From contig JAKSDI010000278.1 in the NCBI GenBank assembly GCA_022360175.1, positions 90,005 through 154,004 on the forward strand: a stretch of DNA of 64,000 nucleotides, read 5' to 3'. The notes beneath the pieces were generated by a model that did no database searches, was not told the DNA's origin, and saw only the letters and a list, made by a program, of their open reading frames with translations. Shown here piece by piece: positions 35,111 through 44,615 of the stretch. A program made the translations under genes and the position numbers. The stretch is from Chitinophagales bacterium (GTDB taxonomy: Bacteria; Bacteroidota; Bacteroidia; Chitinophagales; Saprospiraceae). Every line of letters starts with the position of its first letter. Position 1 is the stretch's first letter.

Positions 35111-36580
35111 ATGAAGAAGCTACTTACCCAGCTAGAGCATTTCTTGATTTATAATACGGCCTGGATATTTATTATGGGAGTCTTATTTGCAAGTAATGCC
35201 GTATTACATCAATATGATGAACAAAGATGGGGGCTTTATTTTTGGTATATTGCTAAAATAGGATTGACCTACCTGCCGCTTATCCTGTTTGCAGGGTTTA
35301 GAAAGCATTTGCAATTACATCTTAAACAAATTATATATTGGGGGCTGTGGGTTTTCTTTTTTTTAGGATATCCTCCCTTATTATTTTCAATTGGTGCAGA
35401 CATATGGCTGGCACCAAGGCAGTTGGGAGAGTTTATCGTTTCTGTTATGGGAGTTATTTGTCTTTCTGCAGAAGTGGCCATTCAACTCAACCGATACTTT
35501 TTTCGTCATAAACAGAAGTGGGGCAATTGGATGAAGCGCATCAAATTAGAGCAAAGCCTGTTACTGCTAATCGGTTTATTAGCTCCTGCTTATATTTTTA
35601 TTGCCTGGCAATCTGGTGCTATTGAGATTGAAAACCCCGTGCTACTACGGCTACTTGGTTATTCTTTTCAAATGCTTGCATTATTGCTGATCTATTATTG
35701 CTTCTACCATATCAATCATTATTTTTTGGTTAGCAAATTGCTCAAAGAACGTGGATTGATATATTACATTTTCGGCTTTTTAGGCACCCTGATATTATTA
35801 TATCCTCCAGCGGCCCAACTGATAGCGAATTTACCAATGGTGCAAAAAACAGAAATTCATCCGCTCAACAGTGTTTCTGTATTTAATGAAATCAATTTCG
35901 TGATCCCTTTCATGGGAATGTTATTGAGTATTCCTTTTATAATGGCTATTAAATGGTCGCGACAAGCCAGCCAGTTGGCTGCTTTGGAAAGGGAAAAATC
36001 TCAAACAGAACTGAGTTTATTACGCCAGCAAATTAATCCGCACTTCTTCTTTAATACATTGAACAATCTATATGCACTCAGCCTGAAAAAAGATGCAGAA
36101 ACTCCTGAAGTTATTTTACAACTTTCAGAATTGATGCGATACGTAATATATAAGGGTAAAGAAGATAAGGTAACTTTAGCGGATGAGGTGAAATACCTGG
36201 AAGATTATATCCGCCTGCAGCAAATCAGGCTCCATAAAAAACTGGACTTTCGTTTTGATAAATCTATTGATAATGGGGAGATACAGGTACCACCGCTACT
36301 ATTCGTCATCTTGGTAGAAAATGCTTTTAAACACGGCGTAGAACCTGCTGAAGGCAATTGTTATTTACACCTTTCTCTGGAAAGTAACGATGAGTATATT
36401 TTCTTTACTTGCGAAAACTCAGTGGAAGAGCAGGATGATAGGCCTAAAGGAATTGGGCTCATTAACTTACAACGCCGGCTGGATTTACTATATCCTGATC
36501 AGGATGTATTATCTTTATCGGAAGCCCCGGGCTACTATCGGGCAGAAATGAGCATTCGCAAAAAAGCTGTATGGATTTAA
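35111..36580 (+). CDS. LytS/YehU-type sensor histidine kinase
   Basis: A 489-residue membrane sensor kinase. About seven to eight membrane helices occupy residues 10-285. The His_kinase domain follows, with the phospho-acceptor His311 in LRQQINPHFFFNTLNNLY. An ATP-binding HATPase region has the N-box VILVENAFKHGVEP and the G-box GIGLINLQRRL. It overlaps the response-regulator gene by 10 bases, so they are co-expressed. The signal sensed is unknown. It faces the M1-ABC operon divergently. Confidence 0.93.
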   Translation: MKKLLTQLEHFLIYNTAWIFIMGVLFASNAVLHQYDEQRWGLYFWYIAKIGLTYLPLILFAGFRKHLQLHLKQIIYWGLWVFFFLGYPPLLFSIGADIWLAPRQLGEFIVSVMGVICLSAEVAIQLNRYFFRHKQKWGNWMKRIKLEQSLLLLIGLLAPAYIFIAWQSGAIEIENPVLLRLLGYSFQMLALLLIYYCFYHINHYFLVSKLLKERGLIYYIFGFLGTLILLYPPAAQLIANLPMVQKTEIHPLNSVSVFNEINFVIPFMGMLLSIPFIMAIKWSRQASQLAALEREKSQTELSLLRQQINPHFFFNTLNNLYALSLKKDAETPEVILQLSELMRYVIYKGKEDKVTLADEVKYLEDYIRLQQIRLHKKLDFRFDKSIDNGEIQVPPLLFVILVENAFKHGVEPAEGNCYLHLSLESNDEYIFFTCENSVEEQDDRPKGIGLINLQRRLDLLYPDQDVLSLSEAPGYYRAEMSIRKKAVWI

Positions 36581-37287
36581 GAACTCTTATAATAGATGAT
36601 GAACCTCTTGCCCATGATATCATCCTGGATTATTCCAGGGGAGTACCTTTTATCCAAATTGTAGGACAGTGTTATATGGCTACAGAGGCCTTTACTATGC
36701 TACAGGAAAAAGAGGTTGATCTTATCTTTCTCGATATCCATATGCCTAAATTAAAAGGCCTGGATTTCTTACGTAGCCTGCAAAAACCTCCATTGGTAAT
36801 CCTTACAACTGCCTACGAAGAATATGCTTTGGAAGGCTACGAACTCAATGTGTGTGACTATCTGCTCAAACCTTTTCGTTTTGAACGCTTTGTTCAGGCG
36901 GCCAATAAAGCACTGGATAGGCATCCGCAAAAGAAAGTCGGTACAGGTAGGGGAGAAGCCGTATCTACAGCACCTACCTCCATTTTGATCAAATCTGACA
37001 AAAAATATGTACAGCTTTCGCTAAAAGATATTTATTACCTGGAAAGCTATGGCAATTTTGTGAAAGTATGGCAGGAAGATAACTTCTTACTCACTGCTCG
37101 TACGCTTAGCAGCTTTGAAGAACAACTCCCCTCTGCTGATTTTTTTCGTATTCACAAATCGTATCTAATCAATCGCCATTATCTAGATTACTGGGAGGGC
37201 AATTACCTGCAATTAAAGAATGGGCAACAGTTACCCATTGGCAAAAGCCAGCGTAAGGCATTTAGGCAGTATATGGAAGGGGAGTAA
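36571..37287 (+). CDS. LytTR-family response regulator
   Basis: A 238-residue regulator. The receiver domain (about 4-120) has acidic residues Asp9/Asp10, phospho-acceptor Asp55 in LIFLDIHMP, and the conserved Lys in LLKPFRFERF. A LytTR DNA-binding domain (about 135-235) has DIYYLESYGNFVKVW and FRIHKSYLINRHYLD. Paired with the overlapping LytS-type kinase. Such pairs often regulate adjacent transport genes; the ABC-peptidase operon is the nearest candidate. Confidence 0.95.
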   Translation: MDLRTLIIDDEPLAHDIILDYSRGVPFIQIVGQCYMATEAFTMLQEKEVDLIFLDIHMPKLKGLDFLRSLQKPPLVILTTAYEEYALEGYELNVCDYLLKPFRFERFVQAANKALDRHPQKKVGTGRGEAVSTAPTSILIKSDKKYVQLSLKDIYYLESYGNFVKVWQEDNFLLTARTLSSFEEQLPSADFFRIHKSYLINRHYLDYWEGNYLQLKNGQQLPIGKSQRKAFRQYMEGE

Positions 37288-37364
37288 GTCGTATTCTTAG
37301 TGAATATAGCTGTTACAGCTAATCGCGGATTGGCACTTACTCAAAAAAGAACAGTACAATATAA

Positions 37365-37407
37365 ATAAAGGTGTCACCTCCAACTCAATCGGAGATGACA
37401 CCTTTAT
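37365..37407. terminator. Bidirectional terminator between convergent genes
   Basis: ATAAAGGTGTCA (37365-37376) pairs perfectly with 37396-37407, and inner CTCC/GGAG can extend it. It sits between the LytTR gene and the minus-strand START gene. Confidence 0.8.
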
Positions 37408-37447
37408 CTTCTATCTTCCTACTCCTTTAGTTAAAAAGTAGCTCCTT

Positions 37448-38095
37448 TTATTCTAGATAAGATAATTGGGCATTTTTATACTTGGGCTGGCTCATCATGC
37501 GCCTCATACCTTTTACAGTATTAATTGGACCGTTTTCGATGACCATATTCACCAGCCAGCTAGGAATTGAACCTGCCGGATCAGAATGGAGCTGATAAAC
37601 CATTTTTACGGTTCCATCATTTTGAGGGATAAACTCATAATGGATTTCAATATCCTCTATACGTACGATATCTTCTTTCTGAGGAATATACTCCGGATAA
37701 CCTTTTACATCAAGATATACTCTTTTGCTTTCAGGATCTTTCCATAATTTACTGGTAGCAATAAAATCTCGATCACTCATTGGCCAGGGAAAGTCTATTT
37801 TACAATAGTAAGTGCTGGAGGTTTGAGAATTAGTTTTCAGTAATTTTGAACCTGTACATTTATAAATCCATTCCGGATAAACAGGCACATCCTTTAATAA
37901 AGAAACTATAGTTGATACAGAGGCATTAAAGACCGTTTCAATCTTTACTTCTTTTAAGTTAGAATTGCTTGCATCTCTAAGGTATACTTTCAATCCATCC
38001 GTTTCTTTTTGCAAAACCCATTCTCCATTTTGGGCTATACTATTGACGGTAAATATAGAAAGTAGTAATAAGGTTAATTGGAAAGTTCGCTTCAT
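37448..38095 (-). CDS. Secreted START-domain protein
   Basis: A 215-residue exported protein. Signal peptide FQLTLLLLSIFTVNSIAQ is followed by a START/SRPBCC lipid-binding fold. It has GWVLQKETDGLKVYLR-like opening residues (here GEWVLQKETDGLKVYLRDA), then SLLKDVPVYPEWIYKC, CKIDFPWPMSDRDFI and a C-terminal helix WLVNMVIENGPINTVKGM. START domains bind lipids or sterols in a hydrophobic pocket. The ATG at 38095 is chosen because the signal begins there; a longer frame to 38203 would overlap thyA. Divergent from thyA. Ligand unknown. Confidence 0.85.
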   Translation of the reverse strand: MKRTFQLTLLLLSIFTVNSIAQNGEWVLQKETDGLKVYLRDASNSNLKEVKIETVFNASVSTIVSLLKDVPVYPEWIYKCTGSKLLKTNSQTSSTYYCKIDFPWPMSDRDFIATSKLWKDPESKRVYLDVKGYPEYIPQKEDIVRIEDIEIHYEFIPQNDGTVKMVYQLHSDPAGSIPSWLVNMVIENGPINTVKGMRRMMSQPKYKNAQLSYLE

Positions 38096-38166
38096 CTGGA
38101 AATTGTTATCATTAAGTTCATTGACAAATTTAACGCTTAAATACTGCGCTGGTTCTTGTATCTTTC

Positions 38167-38174
38167 TATTTTTG
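38167..38174 (+). promoter_or_regulatory. Candidate -7 box for thyA
   Basis: TATTTTTG matches TAnnTTTG. The predicted start near 38181 would give a very short leader (about 14 bases). No convincing -33 TTG at the usual spacing. Confidence 0.35.
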
Positions 38175-38194
38175 CATAAACTATTCTTTTCGGT

Positions 38195-39100
38195 ATGCAG
38201 CAATACCTAGACTTACTAGAACACATTTTTGATCAAGGGAACCATAAAGGAGACCGTACCGGTACTGGTACAATAAGTGTATTTGGCTATCAAATGCGAA
38301 TACCTTTAGAAGAACACTTCCCTTTGCTGACTACCAAGAAAGTTTACCTGAAAGGGATCATTCATGAACTCCTGTGGTTCCTGAGAGGGGATACCAATAT
38401 CAGATATCTGGTGCAGAATGGGGTGAAAATATGGAATGAATGGCCTTATCAGGCATACCTGCGGGCAAATGGACTGGAAGAGCAGTATCCTAAATACTCG
38501 GATGCCTGGAAAGAAAAAATGAAAGAATTTGTCCAGCAAATAGCAGAAGATGAAACCTTTGCTGAAAAATGGGGAGAATTAGGACCGGTGTATGGAAGGC
38601 AGTGGCGTGATTTCGAAGGAGTGGATCAAATTCAGCAACTCATTGAAGATATTAAGAATAAACCAGACTCCCGCCGGCTCATCGTTTCTGCCTGGAATCC
38701 TAAAGAGATTCCTGTAATGGCAAAGTCTGGATTGCCTCCATGTCATGTATTATTCCAATTTTATGTAGCAGAAGGGCGATTATCTTGTCAACTCTACCAA
38801 CGCTCAGCAGATGTGTTTTTGGGGGTACCATTTAATATAGCATCCTATGCACTACTCACCTTAATGGTAGCACATGTATGTGACCTGGAGCCTGGAGAGT
38901 TTATACATACCTTTGGAGATGTACACCTTTATAAGAACCATATAGAACAAGCCAAACTACAGTTGAGTAGATCAACACGTACACTCCCCAAAATGAAAAT
39001 CAAAAGAAAGGTGAATGATTTGTTGGATTTTAAATACGAAGATTTCGAATTGATCGATTATACTCCACATCCACCAATTAGAGCCCAAGTCGCAGTTTAA
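38195..39100 (+). CDS. thyA: Thymidylate synthase
   Basis: Makes dTMP from dUMP using methylenetetrahydrofolate. 301 residues. Phosphate-binding Arg21 lies in GDRTGTGT, catalytic Cys183 in [13 protein letters not shown], then [18 protein letters not shown], a fully conserved substrate-binding stretch, and HLYKNHIEQ. It is about 35 residues longer than E. coli ThyA because of an insert around residues 90-125 (LRANGLEEQ to AEKWGELG), seen in other long-form ThyA proteins. No folA follows; 461 bases separate it from the act operon. Confidence 0.97.
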   Translation: MQQYLDLLEHIFDQGNHKGDRTGTGTISVFGYQMRIPLEEHFPLLTTKKVYLKGIIHELLWFLRGDTNIRYLVQNGVKIWNEWPYQAYLRANGLEEQYPKYSDAWKEKMKEFVQQIAEDETFAEKWGELGPVYGRQWRDFEGVDQIQQLIEDIKNKPDSRRLIVSAWNPKEIPVMAKSGLPPCHVLFQFYVAEGRLSCQLYQRSADVFLGVPFNIASYALLTLMVAHVCDLEPGEFIHTFGDVHLYKNHIEQAKLQLSRSTRTLPKMKIKRKVNDLLDFKYEDFELIDYTPHPPIRAQVAV

Positions 39101-39238
39101 AGCTTAATCCTTAACTATAGGGACAAAACTTTATTTCACATTAAAAAATTTAAAGTTTCCTTAACTTATGGCCAAATATATATTTGTTCATATATTTGAC
39201 CGTCCCAATCGATTTGCCCTGTTCTTCAATTCTTATTG

Positions 39239-39364
39239 ATGGCCTTGGCATATAGAAAAGAAAATAGAAGTGCTTTTTCTTTTTTCATAGGAACCTCTAT
39301 GATCTCTTATGAAGCTAATTTAGAAAGCGCACTCTATTCTTATATACGTATCGATTATGGTTAA
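39239..39364 (+). CDS. Possible 41-residue leader ORF before the act operon
   Basis: ATG at 39239 opens a 41-codon frame (starts MALAYRKENRSAFSF, ends YIRIDYG) in the long gap 39101-39561. No ribosome site is apparent and it lies before the predicted act promoter, so it would not be a leader of that transcript. It may be chance. The rest of the gap holds the promoter listed next and AT-rich sequence. Confidence 0.2.
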   Translation: MALAYRKENRSAFSFFIGTSMISYEANLESALYSYIRIDYG

Positions 39365-39466
39365 AATGTTTTTTAATCTGTATTGAGCGTATTTTTATTC
39401 CCAAGAACTATATTTTGAGGATTTTATTTAGAAGAAATCTAAATAGACATCCCTTTTTCAATTTTA

Positions 39467-39499
39467 TTGTTAAAAAGCCAAACTCGAATTATATCTTTG
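39467..39499 (+). promoter_or_regulatory. Promoter of the act-cox operon
   Basis: TTG (39467-39469), a 22-base spacer, and TATCTTTG (39492-39499) fit the Bacteroidota -33/-7 consensus. The predicted start is near 39506, giving a leader of about 56 bases before actA. Confidence 0.6.
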
Positions 39500-39561
39500 C
39501 GCTGACAATAAAATGACATAGACGTATTGTCGGATTTATATATAAAAATTTGCATCAAGAG

Positions 39562-41010
39562 ATGGCATATAAGCAGTTGATAAGCCGATTTTTATTACCG
39601 TTGTGTTTAGTGCTGGTTGCACTGACAGGTTACGCACAGGAAGAAGCAGAAGCTAGCGCTGATGCTCCAGCAGCTAGTTCTGAAATCAACATAGACGAAG
39701 GTAAGACCCTGTTCCGCAATTATTGCGCGACTTGCCACAACAAGGATATGAAGAATGACCTTACTGGTCCTGCTCTCGGTGGCATGGAAGAACGCTGGGC
39801 AGATTATCCTAGAGAAGATTTATACAGCTGGATTCGTAATTCCCAGGCCATGATCAATAGTGGCCATCCTCGTGCAACGGAACTGTGGGACCAGTGGAAG
39901 CCTGTTGTGATGAACAACTTCCTCAACCTCACAGATTCCGAAATTGAAAACATCCTGGCTTATGTAGATTATGTATATACAGACCAAGATAAAAAAGACT
40001 CTGGAGGTGGAGATGGGGCACTAGTCGCTGCTCCGGAAAAGCCAAACAATACGCCTTTATTTATAGCGCTGGCAGTTATTCTGGCTATTCTTGCAGTTGT
40101 ATTGGCACGTATTTTGGCTAATCTTAACTATGTAATCCAGGCGCGTGAAGGCAATGCACCTGCTCGTCGTAAGACACTGGTTGAGATTCTGACAAGCAAG
40201 GGCATCATTGCATTTGTAATCTTTGCATTGGTTGTACTTGGTGGTTATACTACTGTCAATAACGCAATCATGTTGGGACGTCAACAGGGATACCAACCAG
40301 AGCAACCTATCAAGTTTTCTCATGCTACGCATGCAGGCTTACAACAAATTGATTGCCAATACTGTCACGATGGTGCTCGCCGTTCTAAGCACTCCGTAAT
40401 TCCTGCAGCTAATACCTGTATGAATTGTCACCGTGCAGTGAAAGTAGGTTCTACTTATGGTACTGCCGAGTTGACTAAAATATATGCTTCTATCGGTTAC
40501 AATCCGAATGATGATAGCTATATCGAAAACTACGAGGAGCTAAGCGAAGAAGAAATCAAGGAAATATATACTAAGTGGATTGCCGATACATATGTAAAGG
40601 AGAATGGAGCTGGTGGAAAAGTAGCGGATGTAGTAGATGATCAGTGGGAAGGTATCAAAACTTCTCTGACGAATGAGACCAAGCCTCAAATCCAGGGTCC
40701 AATCGAATGGATTCGTATCCACAACTTACCCGATCACGTTTACTTCAACCACTCACAGCACGTTAGTGTAGGTAAACTGGAATGCCAGACTTGTCACGGT
40801 CCTGTAGAGGAAATGGAAAAGGTAGAGCAATATGCTCCACTATCAATGGGATGGTGCGTTAACTGTCACCGTGAAACAGCAGTTCAGTTTGAAGGCAATG
40901 ACTACTATAAGTCATATGAGCGTTACCACGAAGAGCTTTCCAGCGGAGAGCGCGACAAGGTAACGGTAGAAGAAATCGGTGGTTTGGAATGTCAAAAGTG
41001 CCACTATTAA
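39562..41010 (+). CDS. actA: Alternative complex III subunit A, multiheme cytochrome c
   Basis: Periplasmic/membrane multiheme subunit of the quinol:cytochrome c oxidoreductase ACIII. 482 residues from the ATG at 39562 (an upstream TTG is less likely). Signal peptide 1-25, then a monoheme cytochrome c domain with CATCH (55-59) and a probable axial Met later. Two membrane helices lie at about 165-190 and 210-230. The C-terminal pentaheme part carries CQYCH, CMNCH, CQTCH, CVNCH and CQKCH, the last ending one residue before the stop. Six heme sites are therefore visible, one more than the five usual for ActA. First gene of the operon. Confidence 0.93.
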   Translation: MAYKQLISRFLLPLCLVLVALTGYAQEEAEASADAPAASSEINIDEGKTLFRNYCATCHNKDMKNDLTGPALGGMEERWADYPREDLYSWIRNSQAMINSGHPRATELWDQWKPVVMNNFLNLTDSEIENILAYVDYVYTDQDKKDSGGGDGALVAAPEKPNNTPLFIALAVILAILAVVLARILANLNYVIQAREGNAPARRKTLVEILTSKGIIAFVIFALVVLGGYTTVNNAIMLGRQQGYQPEQPIKFSHATHAGLQQIDCQYCHDGARRSKHSVIPAANTCMNCHRAVKVGSTYGTAELTKIYASIGYNPNDDSYIENYEELSEEEIKEIYTKWIADTYVKENGAGGKVADVVDDQWEGIKTSLTNETKPQIQGPIEWIRIHNLPDHVYFNHSQHVSVGKLECQTCHGPVEEMEKVEQYAPLSMGWCVNCHRETAVQFEGNDYYKSYERYHEELSSGERDKVTVEEIGGLECQKCHY

Positions 41011-41091
41011 TATAATATTAATGCAAAGCACTTTTGCTTATCATGGCAAGTGCTAAAAGTTGCAGAACCAACTTAAGTGAAATCATTCAAC

Positions 41092-44000
41092 ATGAAGCAT
41101 AATAATAAAGGTGTTTGGATCGGGGTTGAGCAATTGACCAATGACCCAGATTATCGCGAAGTAAGCAAACAAGAATTTTCTTCAGAGCTACCCGTTGTTG
41201 ATCAGCTTTCTAATAAGGCTAGCCTGGATGTAGGTGCCAGCCGCCGTGATTTTTTACGTTACCTTGGTTTTGGTATCGGTACAGCAGCCATTGCAGCCAG
41301 CTGTGATATCCCGGTAAAACGAGCGATCCCTTACGTAGTGAAGCCAGATGAGATCGTTCCTGGTGTAGCTGCCTACTACGCAACCAGCTTTGTACAGGGT
41401 GGTGATTATTGTTCTATTTTGGTGAAAACCCGTGAAGGCCGTCCTATTAAAATAGAAGGCAACAGCCTTTCTAAAGTTACGATGGGAGGAACAAGTGCAA
41501 GAGCACAGGCTAGTGTACTAAGCCTTTATGATATTAGCCGCTTGGATGGCCCTTATCAGATTGTTGACGGCCGTCCTGATGCAGCATCTTTAGACCGCAA
41601 TACTGCTGGTCCATCATGGGATGATATTGATAAAGAAATAGGGGCTAAGCTTTCGCCAAATGCTTCTGTTCGTATCGTAGCGAATACGATATTGAGCCCA
41701 ACTACTAAAAAGTCAATTGAGGACTTCAAAGCGAAGTATCCTAATACAGAAGTGGTCATGTACGATCCGGTTTCCAGCTCTGCAATTTTGCAGGCTAACC
41801 AATCGAGCTTCGCCCAGGAAGTGATTCCTGCATACCATTTCGATAAAGCAAAAGTAATTGTCAGCTTCGATGCTGATTTCTTAGGTACATGGATTTCTCC
41901 TGTTGAGTATGCTGCTCAGTATGTTAAGCATCGTACAATTACTGATCCTAAGAATGTAAAACTTTCTCACCATGTTCAGGTAGAAAGCCATATGAGCCTT
42001 ACTGGTTCTAATGCGGACAACCGTATTATGGTTAAGCCTTCTGAGCAGGGTGCTGCAATTGTAGCACTTTATAATGCACTTGCAGGAAAGGCAGGAAGAG
42101 GTGCTGTAAGCGGTGGTCCTAAACTAGATGCAGCAAAAGCAGCTAAGATCACTAAGCTGGCAGACAAACTATATAGCAATCGCGGAGAATCATTGGTAGT
42201 TTCTGGTTCTAATAACATTGGTGAGCAGGTGCTAATCAATGCGATTAACGATATACTAGGCAGCTACGGAAAAACAATCGATTTCTCTAATGCTTCACTA
42301 CAACGCCAGGGGAAAGATCAGAATATCCAGACGCTGATTCGTCAGATGAAGGCTGGACAGGTAGACGCATTATTCGTATTGGATGGTGCTAACCCTGCAT
42401 ATGACTTGCCAAATGCTACTGAATTTGCAGAAGCAACTGCTAAGGTAGGTTTGAAAGTTTCTTTCTCAGGTGTGCCTAATGAAACAATGGCACTTTGTGA
42501 TTACGCTACGCCTACTCACCACTATCTGGAAAGTTGGGGTGATGCAGAGCCTAAGCGTGGACAATATAGCCTGATTCAGCCAGCTATTGCTCCTATTTTT
42601 GAGCAGGTAGGCCGTGCAGGTACTCGTCAAACAGAAGAGAGCTTGTTGCGTTGGGCTGGTTATGAAATGGATACAGAAGTTGCTGTTGATTCAACTGCAT
42701 CTCCTGACAATAATCCAAACTATTACGGAAAGTCTAAATCAAACAAAGGAGACTTTGTTTTCCAATATCTTAAGAAGCACTGGAAAGAAAGCATGTTCAC
42801 TCAGCAGAGCAGCTTTGCTACTTTCGACGCTTTTTGGGACAGCGCCCTACACGATGGGGTATTCGAAGTACCACAAGCGCTTATTTTGGTAGCATTCTCC
42901 GGTGATGTGAACAGTGCTGCTAAGCTAGTTCGCAAGCCATTGAATGCCGAACTGGAAATTTCCTTCTTCGAAACTGTTAACATGGGTAATGGTGCATATG
43001 CTAACAATCCATGGCTACAGGAAATGCCAGATCCAGTAAACCGCTGTACTTGGGGTAACTATCTTGCAATTCCTATTGGATGGGATGGAGGTACTTCCTA
43101 TACTTCGTTCAAGGGATTGAATGAAAATGAAATTAAAGGTAAGGCGGATAAAGTAAATGTGACTGTAAATGGTGTAGAGCAAACTTGTACTGCCGTTCGT
43201 CAGTTTGGTCAATTACAAAACACCTTAGCCTTAGCAATAGGATACGGCCGTACTAATACGGGCGTTATGGGCAGAGCATTAGGAAATGGAGTGGGTACAG
43301 ATACTTATCCATGGTTATCTCTGGATGCTAATGGCAACGTTCAGTATTACGCAGCAGTAGACAGTGTATCTGATAAAGTAGGAGAGGACGATGAGTTCGC
43401 ATGTGTTCAGTACCACCACTCTATGGGGCTAGCGGGTATAGATCCTAATACCGGAGAGGAGATCAATGTAGATGAAGAGACAGTAATGACGCTTGGCGGA
43501 GGTATGCAGGGAGGTTTGGTAGATCGTTCTGTAATTTTCCGCGGTAATGCAAAAGAACTGGATGAGCTGGTAGACCATGTAACAGAGTTCCGTGCTCATG
43601 CCAAGCACCTCAATGATAATACGCTTTATCCATATAACGAATATAGCGAAGAGTTATATAGCCAGGGGCATCACTGGGCAATGCATGTTGACCTGAATGC
43701 TTGTATCGGTTGCGGTGCTTGCCAGGTAGCTTGTGTAGCAGAAAACAACGTTCCTGTAGTTGGTAAAACAGAAGTAGCTCGCCACCATGAAATGACATGG
43801 TTGCGCATTGATCGTTACTTCTACGGAGATTTCGAAAATCCAAATGTTGTTTACCAACCAATGATGTGTCAGCATTGTGATAATGCTCCTTGTGAAAACG
43901 TATGTCCGGTAGCTGCTACTAACCACAGCTCTGAAGGCCTTAACCAAATGACCTACAACCGTTGTATTGGTACGCGTTACTGTGCCAACAACTGTCCTTA

Positions 44001-44433
44001 TAAAGTACGTCGTTTCAACTGGCTGGATTATACCACTGCGGATATTTTCGGTGCTAACGAACCAGATGTGAATGGTGAAGGAACACCTTATGGAGCAGAT
44101 AACCTGACTCGTATGGTATTGAACCCGGATGTAACGGTTCGTTCTCGTGGTGTGATTGAAAAGTGTAGCTTCTGTGTACAGCGTATTCAGGAAGGTAAAC
44201 TTACAGCTAAGCAGGAAGGCCGTGCACTACGCAGCAATGATGTAAAAACAGCATGCCAGACAGCTTGTCCTACCGGAGCGATTGTCTTTGGTGATCGCAA
44301 TGATAAGAAAAGTGATGTTGCAGAGCGCATTGAAAATCCACTAAACTACCTGGTATTGGAAGAAGTAAATACTCAGTCAGGAGTATTCTACCAGGCTAAG
44401 GTGAACAATCGCAGCGAAGAGCTGGATGCTTAA
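41092..44433 (+). CDS. actB: Alternative complex III subunit B, molybdopterin-like plus iron-sulfur protein
   Basis: Fused ActB (B1 and B2 parts), 1114 residues. A Tat-type or lipoprotein-like leader region SRRDFLRYLGFGIGTAAIA with a Cys after it lies near residue 50-70. The long middle is a molybdopterin-oxidoreductase fold that in this complex is known to lack the cofactor. The C-terminal ferredoxin part starts near 870 with four cysteine clusters: CIGCGACQVAC, CQHCDNAPCENVC, CIGTRYCANNC and CSFCVQRIQ followed by CQTAC. These fit three 4Fe-4S and one 3Fe-4S centres. It passes electrons from quinol to the ActA/ActE hemes. Confidence 0.94.
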   Translation: MKHNNKGVWIGVEQLTNDPDYREVSKQEFSSELPVVDQLSNKASLDVGASRRDFLRYLGFGIGTAAIAASCDIPVKRAIPYVVKPDEIVPGVAAYYATSFVQGGDYCSILVKTREGRPIKIEGNSLSKVTMGGTSARAQASVLSLYDISRLDGPYQIVDGRPDAASLDRNTAGPSWDDIDKEIGAKLSPNASVRIVANTILSPTTKKSIEDFKAKYPNTEVVMYDPVSSSAILQANQSSFAQEVIPAYHFDKAKVIVSFDADFLGTWISPVEYAAQYVKHRTITDPKNVKLSHHVQVESHMSLTGSNADNRIMVKPSEQGAAIVALYNALAGKAGRGAVSGGPKLDAAKAAKITKLADKLYSNRGESLVVSGSNNIGEQVLINAINDILGSYGKTIDFSNASLQRQGKDQNIQTLIRQMKAGQVDALFVLDGANPAYDLPNATEFAEATAKVGLKVSFSGVPNETMALCDYATPTHHYLESWGDAEPKRGQYSLIQPAIAPIFEQVGRAGTRQTEESLLRWAGYEMDTEVAVDSTASPDNNPNYYGKSKSNKGDFVFQYLKKHWKESMFTQQSSFATFDAFWDSALHDGVFEVPQALILVAFSGDVNSAAKLVRKPLNAELEISFFETVNMGNGAYANNPWLQEMPDPVNRCTWGNYLAIPIGWDGGTSYTSFKGLNENEIKGKADKVNVTVNGVEQTCTAVRQFGQLQNTLALAIGYGRTNTGVMGRALGNGVGTDTYPWLSLDANGNVQYYAAVDSVSDKVGEDDEFACVQYHHSMGLAGIDPNTGEEINVDEETVMTLGGGMQGGLVDRSVIFRGNAKELDELVDHVTEFRAHAKHLNDNTLYPYNEYSEELYSQGHHWAMHVDLNACIGCGACQVACVAENNVPVVGKTEVARHHEMTWLRIDRYFYGDFENPNVVYQPMMCQHCDNAPCENVCPVAATNHSSEGLNQMTYNRCIGTRYCANNCPYKVRRFNWLDYTTADIFGANEPDVNGEGTPYGADNLTRMVLNPDVTVRSRGVIEKCSFCVQRIQEGKLTAKQEGRALRSNDVKTACQTACPTGAIVFGDRNDKKSDVAERIENPLNYLVLEEVNTQSGVFYQAKVNNRSEELDA

Positions 44434-44615
44434 TTAGTAAATAATATTCAGTGAGCAAGCTCTGATTCATTTAGAGTTTGCCTGCTGAAACGAAATCAAA
44501 AGCTTCAAAAGCGAAGTAATTTTGATTATAGACGTTGGGTAGGAATACCTGATGCAAGAGATTAAAAATTTTTCGTCCTGATTGACCGGGACTTAACTTT
44601 AATGCTTCAACGATA

